Shown: one piece after another, positions 6,592 to 11,904 of the stretch
Numbering within the stretch: the stretch's first letter is position 1
Layout: each line of letters starts with the position of its first letter
NCBI GenBank assembly: GCA_017853515.1
Contig: JAFMJK010000050.1
Location: 1-11,904 of the forward strand
Direction: 5' to 3'
Length of the DNA stretch: 11,904 bases
Source: Chthoniobacterales bacterium
GTDB lineage: Bacteria > Verrucomicrobiota > Verrucomicrobiia > Chthoniobacterales > JACTMZ01
Translations under genes and position numbers: made by a program
Notes under the pieces: model-generated
What the model saw: the letters and a program-made list of their open reading frames with translations, nothing else
Database searches by the model: none
What the model was told of the DNA's origin: nothing

Positions 6592-8475
6592 TCAGGAAAA
6601 CCGCTGCAGTGGTTTGGTCGAGAGCCACCCGCCGATGGCAGCGAGGAACACCGCGCCGTAGTCGGACAGCTTCCGTTCCCCCACCCCGGGCACTTGGAGC
6701 AGGGAAACTTCGTCGCGGGGGTAATTCCGCGCCATGTGCCGCAACGTGGCGTCGGAAAAAACGACATACGGCGGCACATTGCGGGCCCGGGCCAACTCGG
6801 CGCGCAGTTTGCGCAAGACTTCGAACAATCCCTCGTCGCATTCCACCTCGCCGGCGCGGGCGCGGCGCTTTTTCGCCGTGCCCGGACTCTTCTCTTTCGC
6901 CGGCATGACCATCGGACGAACCAACTGCACCGGCAACCGGTCGCGCAACACCTCCATCCCGCGTGCCGTCACGCTGATCGTGGCGAATTTGTCTTCCGTC
7001 GCCTCGAGCAAACCGAGACGCAGGAGTTGGCGTCCGAGATCGATCCAGTAGACCCGCGGTTGATCGCTGCCGACACCGTGCGTGCTGACCGTGTCATGCC
7101 CCCAACGCAGGATTTTTTCCGATTTGCCTCCGGTCAGCACTTCGACCGCGTGGTTCAGTCCGGTGCTGAATCCGCTCTTCTGACGCAGCCGCACGATGCA
7201 ACTGAGCAACTTCTGCACATCGGTGGTGGCGTCCCATTTCTCGCGCGGCGCGAGGCATTGGTCGCAGGCGCCGCAATTCTCCTCGGTCCAATTTTCCCCG
7301 AAATATCCGAGCAGCGCCACGCGGCGGCAGCGCTCGTCCTCGGCAAAGTGGGTCATTTTCTCCAACTGCGCCCGCGCCTCGTTGCGTGCCTGCCGGTCGG
7401 TGATTTCTTCGAAAAAGCGCAGGTATTTGACCACGTCGCCGCGCGAATAAAGCAGGAGGCACTCGGACGGCAACCCGTCGCGACCGGCGCGCCCGGTTTC
7501 CTGGTAATAGCTTTCCACGTTCTTCGGCAGGTCGGCGTGGATGACGAAGCGAACATTGGGTTTGTTGATGCCCATGCCGAAGGCGATGGTGGCGCAGACC
7601 ACCTGCACGTCGTCGCGCAGGAAAGCCTCCTGGTTGCGCGACCGCTCGTCCGCATCCAGTCCCGCATGGTAAGGCGCGGCCTTGATCCCAGCCTCGCGCA
7701 GGGCATTGGCCAGCGACTCGGCCGCGCGGCGTGATTGCGCGTAGACAATGCCGGCGTCGTCCTCGCGCTCACGGACGAACTTCACGACCTGCGCCGCTGC
7801 CTTGGCCTTGGGCACCACGCGATAGGTCAGATTCGGCCGGTTGAAGCTGGCGATGAAAACCTCCGGATCGCGCAATTCGAGTTGCGCAAGGATATCCTCG
7901 CGCACGCGCGGCGTGGCCGTCGCGGTCAGGGCGAGCAGCGGAATGTCGGTGAAAGTTTCCCGCACTTCGCGCAGGCGCCGGTATTCCGGACGGAAATCGT
8001 GCCCCCACTCGCTGATGCAATGCGCCTCGTCGACGGCCAGCGCTTTCATCCCCCACTCGCCGAGCTTGGTGAAAAAGTCCGGCAGCATGAGACGCTCCGG
8101 CGCGAGATAGAGCAGCCGGTATTCGCCGGCATAAAGCTTGGCGAAACGTTTGCGGGCCTCGGCGGAATCGAGCGAGGAATTGAGGAATGTCGCCGCCACG
8201 CCACTGGCGGTGAGTTGGTCCACCTGATCCTTCATCAGGGCGATGAGCGGGGAGACCACCACGGTCAGCCCGTTGCGAACAACAGCCGGCAGCTGGTAGC
8301 ACAGACTCTTGCCCGCGCCGGTCGGCAGCACCGCCAACGTGTCGCGCCCGGCGAGGAAAGCGTCCGCGATTTCACGCTGGTGCGGGCGGAAGGTGTCGTA
8401 GCCGAAGACTTCCTTCAGCTTTTGTTCCAGCGCGGGCACGGGCGGGATTGTCTTCGCGACGGGCGGGACCGGCAA
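6592..8475 (-). CDS. recQ: ATP-dependent DNA helicase RecQ
   Basis: Superfamily 2 3'-5' helicase acting in recombination and fork repair. The product is 627 residues if translation starts at TTG 8475. Motif 0 is FRPHQ (29-33); Walker A is PTGAGKS (51-57); DEAH is at 149-152, followed by the aromatic-rich loop CISEWGHDFRP (153-163); motifs V-VI are in ATIAFGMGINKP (295-306) and QETGRAGRDG (325-334). The RecQ-Ct zinc site is Cys383, Cys401, Cys404 and Cys407. A winged-helix RQC domain follows (about 412-515), then a basic linker and an HRDC domain (about 547-620, ending VPGVGERKLSDYG). Length and domain order are typical. No in-frame ATG precedes the helicase core; the nearest ATG (8494) is out of frame. 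The gene is flanked on both sides by class 2 REPIN-like elements, and its TGA lies 2 nt from one. Confidence 0.95.
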   Translation of the reverse strand: MPVPPVAKTIPPVPALEQKLKEVFGYDTFRPHQREIADAFLAGRDTLAVLPTGAGKSLCYQLPAVVRNGLTVVVSPLIALMKDQVDQLTASGVAATFLNSSLDSAEARKRFAKLYAGEYRLLYLAPERLMLPDFFTKLGEWGMKALAVDEAHCISEWGHDFRPEYRRLREVRETFTDIPLLALTATATPRVREDILAQLELRDPEVFIASFNRPNLTYRVVPKAKAAAQVVKFVREREDDAGIVYAQSRRAAESLANALREAGIKAAPYHAGLDADERSRNQEAFLRDDVQVVCATIAFGMGINKPNVRFVIHADLPKNVESYYQETGRAGRDGLPSECLLLYSRGDVVKYLRFFEEITDRQARNEARAQLEKMTHFAEDERCRRVALLGYFGENWTEENCGACDQCLAPREKWDATTDVQKLLSCIVRLRQKSGFSTGLNHAVEVLTGGKSEKILRWGHDTVSTHGVGSDQPRVYWIDLGRQLLRLGLLEATEDKFATISVTARGMEVLRDRLPVQLVRPMVMPAKEKSPGTAKKRRARAGEVECDEGLFEVLRKLRAELARARNVPPYVVFSDATLRHMARNYPRDEVSLLQVPGVGERKLSDYGAVFLAAIGGWLSTKPLQRFS

Positions 8476-8500
8476 GTCCGCGAGCTTGCGCCATGGGCTT

Positions 8501-8569
8501 GTAGCGGCGGTCTGTGACCGCCGGAAACCTTGGTTTTTTATGGCACCGGCGGTCGCAGACCGCCGCTAC
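8501..8569. repeat. REPIN-like inverted hairpin pair, class 2 (CGGCGGTC stem), copy B
   Basis: The left arm is GTAG (8501-8504) with stem CGGCGGTC / GACCGCCG and loop TGT. The right arm on the minus strand (CTAC 8566-8569) has the same perfect stem, with loop TGC instead of TGT; the only difference between arms is in the loop. Total length is 69 bp, equal to copy A, while the 21-nt centre (8525-8545) is unrelated in sequence. The right foot is 12 nt beyond the typA stop. The left foot is about 25 nt upstream of the recQ TTG start. Confidence 0.85.
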
Positions 8570-8581
8570 AACCGGACATAA

Positions 8582-10396
8582 TTACGCCGCTGTCTTCGAC
8601 GCGGAGCGTTTGCGCGCGGTGGCGTCGAGGATCTTTTTGCGCAGGCGCAAAGTCTTGGGAGTCACCTCGACGTATTCGTCGGGGGCGATGTATTCGAGCG
8701 AGCGCTCGAGGGTCATCTGGACCGGCGGGGCCAGTTGGATGCCTTTGCCATCGCCCTGGCTGCGCATGTTGGTCAGCTTTTTCGCTTTGCAGGGATTGAC
8801 CGGCAGGTCGTCGGGACGGGCGTTCTCGCCGATGATCATTCCCTCGTAAATTTCCTCCTGCGGTCCGATGAAGAGACGCCCGCGCTCCTGGATCGTGTCG
8901 AGCGCGTAGGCCATGCTTATTCCGCCCTCCATGGAAATGAGCACGCCCTTGCCGCGGCTCGGGATCTCGCCTTTGTGCGGTCCGTATTCCTTGAACAAAT
9001 GACTCATCGTGCCGAGACCCTTGGTCGCGTTGACCAAGTCGGTTTCCAAACCGATGATTCCGCGCGTCGGGATGGTGGCTTGCACGAGCACGCTGTGCGG
9101 ATGGTGCTCCATGTTGGAAATGTCCGCCTTGCGCGCGGCCAAAGCCTGCAGAATGTCGCCGAGATTGTCCGGCGGGACATCGACATAAAGCGTTTCCATC
9201 GGCTCGAGGAGCGATCCGTCGGCGGCGCGCTGGAAAATCACTTCGGGACGGGAGACAAGCAGTTCGAATCCCTCGCGGCGCATCTGCTCGACGAGAATGG
9301 CGATCTGCATTTCGCCGCGGGCTTTGACTTCGAATTGTCCGGCCGTCTCGGTCTCGGAGACCTGCAGCGAGACATTGGTGCGCGTTTCGCGGACGAGACG
9401 GTCTTTGATCTGGCGCGCGGTGAGCAGCTTGCCCTCGCGCCCGGCCAGCGGCGAATCGTTGACGCAAATGCGCATGCTGATCGTCGGCGGGTCGATCTGG
9501 ATGAAAGGCAGCGCGTCACGTTCCTCGTTGTCGACCAGCGTCTCGCCGATGAACACATCCTCGAATCCGGCCAACCCGATGATGTCGCCCTCGGAGGCCG
9601 ACTCGATCTTCACTTTTTCCAGGCCTTGGTGCCCGAAGATGGCGGTCACATTGGCCCGCTCTTTTCTTCCGTCGGCATGGATGCAGACAATGCTTTGCCC
9701 GACTTTGACCGAGCCGCTGATCACACGTCCGTAGGCGATACGCCCGAGGTAATCGCTGTAGTCGAGGTTCGACACGAGCATCTGGAAATAGTCGGTGTCG
9801 GATTTTTTCGGCGCCGGGATATGCCAGGCGATGGCCTCGTAGAGCGGCACCATGGTGTCGCTCGGGTCGACCAGTTCGCGTTTGGCGAAGCCCGCCTTGG
9901 CGCTGGCGTAGATATGCGGAAAATCGAGCTGTTCGTCGGTGGCGTTGAGTTCGAGGAAAAGCTCGAACACCATGTCGAGAACCTTGTGCGGACGGGCGTT
10001 GTCGCGGTCGATCTTGTTGATCACCACGACCGGCTTGAGGCCGTTTTCCATGGCCTTGCGCAGGACGAATTTCGTCTGGGCCTGCGGACCCTCATAGGCG
10101 TCGACGACGAGCAGGACGCCGTCGACCATTTTCATGATGCGCTCGACCTCGCCGCCGAAGTCGGCGTGGCCGGGGGTATCGACGATGTTGATCTGGTATT
10201 TGTCCCACTTGAGGGAAGCGTTCTTGGCCCGGATGGTGATCCCCTTTTCCTTTTCGAGATCCATCGAGTCCATGACCCGCTCCTCGAGCTTCTCGTGGGC
10301 CTGAAAGGTGCCGGACTGCCGGAGCAATTGGTCGACCAAGGTGGTTTTGCCGTGGTCGACGTGGGCGATGATAGCGACGTTGCGGATATTTTCCAT
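8582..10396 (-). CDS. typA: Ribosome-associated translational GTPase TypA/BipA
   Basis: Translation-factor GTPase of the EF-G/LepA superfamily that binds the ribosome and is linked to 50S assembly and stress or cold adaptation. The product has 604 residues, within the usual range of about 600-615. GTPase motifs: G1 AHVDHGKT (11-18), G2 GITI (52-55), G3 DTPGHADFGGE (73-83), G4 NKID (127-130), G5 SAKAG (165-169). A beta-barrel domain II, EF-G-like domains III and V, and the TypA-specific C-terminal domain (including GVLISMEGGISMAYALDTIQ and the MRSQGDGKGIQLAPP region) follow. The ATG at 10396 begins MENIRNVAIIAHVDHGKTT, the standard TypA start. A near-consensus promoter lies 24-52 nt upstream, and REPIN-like elements flank the gene. 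Confidence 0.97.
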   Translation of the reverse strand: MENIRNVAIIAHVDHGKTTLVDQLLRQSGTFQAHEKLEERVMDSMDLEKEKGITIRAKNASLKWDKYQINIVDTPGHADFGGEVERIMKMVDGVLLVVDAYEGPQAQTKFVLRKAMENGLKPVVVINKIDRDNARPHKVLDMVFELFLELNATDEQLDFPHIYASAKAGFAKRELVDPSDTMVPLYEAIAWHIPAPKKSDTDYFQMLVSNLDYSDYLGRIAYGRVISGSVKVGQSIVCIHADGRKERANVTAIFGHQGLEKVKIESASEGDIIGLAGFEDVFIGETLVDNEERDALPFIQIDPPTISMRICVNDSPLAGREGKLLTARQIKDRLVRETRTNVSLQVSETETAGQFEVKARGEMQIAILVEQMRREGFELLVSRPEVIFQRAADGSLLEPMETLYVDVPPDNLGDILQALAARKADISNMEHHPHSVLVQATIPTRGIIGLETDLVNATKGLGTMSHLFKEYGPHKGEIPSRGKGVLISMEGGISMAYALDTIQERGRLFIGPQEEIYEGMIIGENARPDDLPVNPCKAKKLTNMRSQGDGKGIQLAPPVQMTLERSLEYIAPDEYVEVTPKTLRLRKKILDATARKRSASKTAA

Positions 10397-10419
10397 GCGG
10401 GTCCCGAAAAGGAGCGCGG

Positions 10420-10448
10420 ACTATGCTCGTGCGGGGTCGCGCTGTCAA
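10420..10448 (-). promoter_or_regulatory. Candidate sigma70-type promoter of typA
   Basis: On the minus strand, perfect -35 TTGACA (10448-10443) is separated by exactly 17 nt from CATAGT (10425-10420), a 4/6 match to the -10 consensus. The predicted start near 10413 gives a leader of under 20 nt before ATG 10396, with no strong Shine-Dalgarno. A REPIN-like element lies directly upstream. Sequence prediction only, but spacing and position fit well. Confidence 0.6.
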
Positions 10449-10468
10449 TCGTGCCGGCAGGTCTTCCT

Positions 10469-10534
10469 GTAGCGTCGCTGTCCCCGGCGACGGTTGTTGA
10501 GATACGAGACCGGCGGCGAGGACGCCGCCGCTAC
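10469..10534. repeat. REPIN-like inverted hairpin pair, class 3 (CGGCGGCG / CGTCGC stems)
   Basis: GTAG (10469-10472) and CTAC (10531-10534) form the outer feet. The right arm, on the minus strand, is GTAG, CGGCGGCG, loop TCCT, CGCCGCCG: a perfect 8-bp stem. The left arm is GTAG with CGTCGC / GCGACG, then a T-G wobble and a G-C pair around a TCCC loop. The arms differ at several stem positions, yet each keeps its own pairing, so the changes are compensatory. The right foot is 4 nt past the stop of the L,D-transpeptidase-like gene. The left foot is about 20 nt upstream of the typA -35 box. Confidence 0.75.
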
Positions 10535-10538
10535 AGAT

Positions 10539-11051
10539 TTACGCGACGATGAGCGGCACGGTCGAATCCGGCGCCTGGTGCATGATGTGCATGACGCGCC
10601 GGAACCCTTCCGCGTTCGTTGTGATGCACGAGAGCGAGTCAGGCACCCCGCGCGGTCCTTCGGGATGCAGAAGGATGGCATCCGCTTTGTATCCGGGCCC
10701 GGGTTTGCCGACCGGTTGGCCCGGTCCGGTGATGGCGGGCGTTTGCGCGGGCCAATTTTTCCCGCTCTTTCGTTTCGGCTGCAGCGTGTAGTGGCCCGCG
10801 GAAATTCCGCGCGATTTGCCGATGAACCCGTTTTCGTTGGTGCGGAATTCCCCGAGATATCCCTGCTTCCCGTAGACATACATGGTCCCCGGCGAACGGC
10901 GGTCATCGGGATCATCCCGCTCTACGACCACGCCGATCCAACCGTCTTTGGCACCTTTGGGCTTCTTGCCGGGATCGCGCGGCGAAGGAAGGGGCGGCTC
11001 CCAACGACGGTCCTTGAGCAAACGCATCCATCGACGGCGCCCTGTCGGCAT
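10539..11051 (-). CDS. Small protein with L,D-transpeptidase-like (YkuD/DUF2778-type) His/Cys pattern
   Basis: Not recognised with certainty. From ATG 11051 the product is 170 residues: a basic, proline-rich N-terminus (1-35), then a beta-rich core. MYVYGKQGYLGEFRTNENGF (57-76) reads like the 'metal-ion-free, fixed-fold' beginning of L,D-transpeptidase-type domains. ILLHPEGPRG (126-135) and PDSLSCITT (137-145) give His129, Ser139 and Cys142 in the order of the YkuD HG...SHGC active site, with Pro for Gly after His and Ser for Gly before Cys. A peptidoglycan-modifying or related cysteine enzyme is therefore possible, but no signal peptide is visible. An alternative TTG start at 11132 would add 27 residues with little coding character; an in-frame TAG lies not far upstream of that. 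A REPIN-like element follows the stop by 4 nt. Confidence 0.7.
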   Translation of the reverse strand: MPTGRRRWMRLLKDRRWEPPLPSPRDPGKKPKGAKDGWIGVVVERDDPDDRRSPGTMYVYGKQGYLGEFRTNENGFIGKSRGISAGHYTLQPKRKSGKNWPAQTPAITGPGQPVGKPGPGYKADAILLHPEGPRGVPDSLSCITTNAEGFRRVMHIMHQAPDSTVPLIVA

Positions 11052-11232
11052 GCGCCTGATTACCAGATTGCGGGGCAAGAAGAGGAGAAAATCGCCATTG
11101 TTGTGTCGGCCTGGTTTGAGTGCGGCGGGCAATGGCTGCCGACATGTTCTGCCTGCGCACCCTCCTCGGCGCCGAAACTACGAGCGACTACATCTTTTCT
11201 TAAACCGCTCTCTCTCGCACCGCGTGACGAGG

Positions 11233-11382
11233 ATGGCCGACCTCGCGCCGGGATTTTGGGCGACCCACGGCGTGCCGGAATTGCCGGCGGAAAATCCTCC
11301 CGACCGAATGCAGCGGCGGACTTACGAAGTGTCTTTAGATTTGCCTCAGCGCTATCTGCGCATCGAGGCGGAACTCCGGTAG
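11233..11382 (+). CDS. Doubtful small ORF or 3' gene remnant on the plus strand
   Basis: This frame encodes 49 residues from ATG 11233 to TAG 11380-11382, ending TYEVSLDLPQRYLRIEAELR, which reads like the end of a real beta-rich protein. The frame remains open upstream to about 10882, but there it runs antisense to the L,D-transpeptidase-like gene. No convincing ribosome-binding site: GAGG touches the ATG directly. It could be a decayed 3' fragment of a gene once in the 11052-11395 gap, or chance. The hairpin at 11374-11391 spans its stop. Confidence 0.2.
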   Translation: MADLAPGFWATHGVPELPAENPPDRMQRRTYEVSLDLPQRYLRIEAELR

Positions 11383-11391
11383 AGCCCGGAG
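11374..11391 (-). terminator. Short hairpin after the polysaccharide export gene
   Basis: CTCCGG (11374-11379) and CCGGAG (11386-11391) form a perfect 6-bp stem with a 6-nt loop, beginning 4 nt after the minus-strand stop at 11396. On the minus strand it is followed by TTCC rather than a U-run, so it is at best a weak terminator or a 3' stability hairpin. Unlike the four REPIN-like elements it has no GTAG feet and is not paired. Confidence 0.3.
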
Positions 11392-11395
11392 AAAA

Positions 11396-11904
11396 TCACC
11401 AGAAGCTTTGGGGAACCTCGATCTGGTCGCCGGGCAGGAGCGCGATATCGAGCGAAGGATTGGACCGCACGGCCTTGACGTCGATCATGCGCACTTCTTT
11501 GCCGCGCAGCAGACGCACTTTGCGCTGGTCGGCGTAATCGGTGAAGCCGCCGGCGGCGCTGATCGCGCCGAGCACGGTGAGGTCGGTGGTGTATTCGACG
11601 CGGCGCGGTTGCCGCACATCGCCGCTCACGTTGACAAAGCGGGCCACGGTGGGGACGGCGATGGTGATCGTCGGATTGGTGTAGATTTCACCGCCGCGGT
11701 AGGCGGCTTCGACCGCCCGCTGCAGTTCGGCCTGCGAAAGGCCCGCGGCGCGGACTTTGCCGATGTGCGGAAGGTTGATGAAACCCTCGCCGTCGACGGA
11801 GTAGGAACCGGTGATAAGCTGCGTCTCCTCGGAAGGAACGCCGCCGATACGGAGCTCCATGGTGTCGCCGATGCGGAAGGTGACCTCAGAGGCGGACGCC
11901 GTGG
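11396..11904 (-). CDS. Polysaccharide export protein, Wza-type with SLBB domain (5' end cut by window edge)
   Basis: C-terminal 168 residues of an outer-membrane polysaccharide export (OPX) protein. The frame is open to the right edge, so the internal ATG at 11860 is not the true start. The first visible part, SEVTFRIGDTMELRIGGVP, is the start of the Poly_export domain (the usual Y-x-I-x-x-GD...V-x-G pattern). It continues with GSYSVDGEGFINLPHIGKV, the AAGLSQAELQRAVEAAY helix and YTNPTITIAVP. An SLBB beta-grasp follows (FVNVSGDVRQPRRVEY...TVLGAISAAGGFTDYADQRK, ending LPGDQIEVPQSFW). No C-terminal transmembrane helix as in E. coli Wza is present, so it resembles the short periplasmic/OM-associated OPX forms. 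A signal peptide is expected beyond the edge. Partners (Wzc-like kinase, glycosyltransferases) would lie to the right or elsewhere. Confidence 0.9.
   Translation of the reverse strand, partial: TASASEVTFRIGDTMELRIGGVPSEETQLITGSYSVDGEGFINLPHIGKVRAAGLSQAELQRAVEAAYRGGEIYTNPTITIAVPTVARFVNVSGDVRQPRRVEYTTDLTVLGAISAAGGFTDYADQRKVRLLRGKEVRMIDVKAVRSNPSLDIALLPGDQIEVPQSFW

Noticed and set aside
3914..6661. 915-residue plus-strand open frame spanning the symporter and NagZ-like genes
   Set aside because: It is antisense to two well-identified genes, crosses their boundary and a REPIN-like element, and has no recognisable domain. Long antisense frames are expected in GC-rich coding DNA.
6517..8571. Repeats around recQ as a CRISPR array or insertion-sequence ends
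   Set aside because: The copies are about 2 kb apart with a complete recQ between them and no regular spacers. The gene is not a transposase, and each copy is itself a closed pair of hairpins.
8735..10552. 605-residue plus-strand open frame opposite typA
   Set aside because: Exact antisense shadow of TypA with low-complexity Asp/His/Val-rich composition and no motif; it ends inside a repeat.
10494..11537. 347-residue plus-strand open frame opposite the L,D-transpeptidase-like and export genes
   Set aside because: It crosses two minus-strand genes and a gap, begins inside a repeat and shows no domain.

Overview
The window is GC-rich and has a bacterial chromosomal layout. Every well-supported gene is read from the minus strand, so transcription runs from high to low coordinates. 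Protein features, together with paired GTAG/CTAC hairpin repeats and a tandem TTGAGGG-type repeat of a kind I associate with Verrucomicrobiota (Opitutales-like) genomes, suggest that phylum. This is an inference from pattern memory; no rRNA or other marker gene is present to confirm it.

Layout in transcription order. (1) 11904-11396: 3' part of a Wza-type polysaccharide export protein, cut by the window edge. (2) 11395-11052: a mostly non-coding gap holding a short hairpin and one doubtful small plus-strand ORF. (3) 11051-10539: a small protein with an L,D-transpeptidase-like His...Ser-x-x-Cys pattern. (4) 10396-8582: TypA/BipA GTPase, behind a near-consensus sigma70-type promoter. (5) 8475-6592: RecQ helicase, which appears to use a TTG start. 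(6) 6457-5360 and 5320-3815: a probable two-gene unit of a cytoplasmic GH3 NagZ-like beta-N-acetylhexosaminidase and a sodium:solute symporter, consistent with uptake and cleavage of an amino-sugar or muropeptide-type substrate. (7) 3620-1: the F1Fo ATP synthase operon atpB-atpE-atpF-atpH-atpA. atpA runs off the left edge, and atpG, atpD and atpC would be expected beyond it.

The ATP synthase operon has its own candidate promoter and leader hairpin upstream of atpB, an A/C-rich leader in front of atpE, a strong GC hairpin between atpE and atpF, and an ATGA overlap between atpF and atpH. The c subunit has proton-type rather than sodium-type ligands. The delta subunit is unusually short: the conserved C-terminal part is intact but the N-terminal helical domain is much reduced.

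The most unusual layer is a set of four REPIN-like elements at 3742-3818, 6521-6589, 8501-8569 and 10469-10534. Each is two hairpins in inverted orientation whose outer feet are GTAG and CTAC, the arrangement known for REP sequences mobilised by REP-associated tyrosine transposases (RAYT/TnpA_REP). Three stem-sequence classes are present. Differences between partner arms fall in loops, as G-U wobbles or as compensatory changes, so the hairpins look selected as structures. All four lie 0-12 nt after a minus-strand stop codon, and in one the stop TAG is the GTAG foot itself. No transposase gene is in the window.
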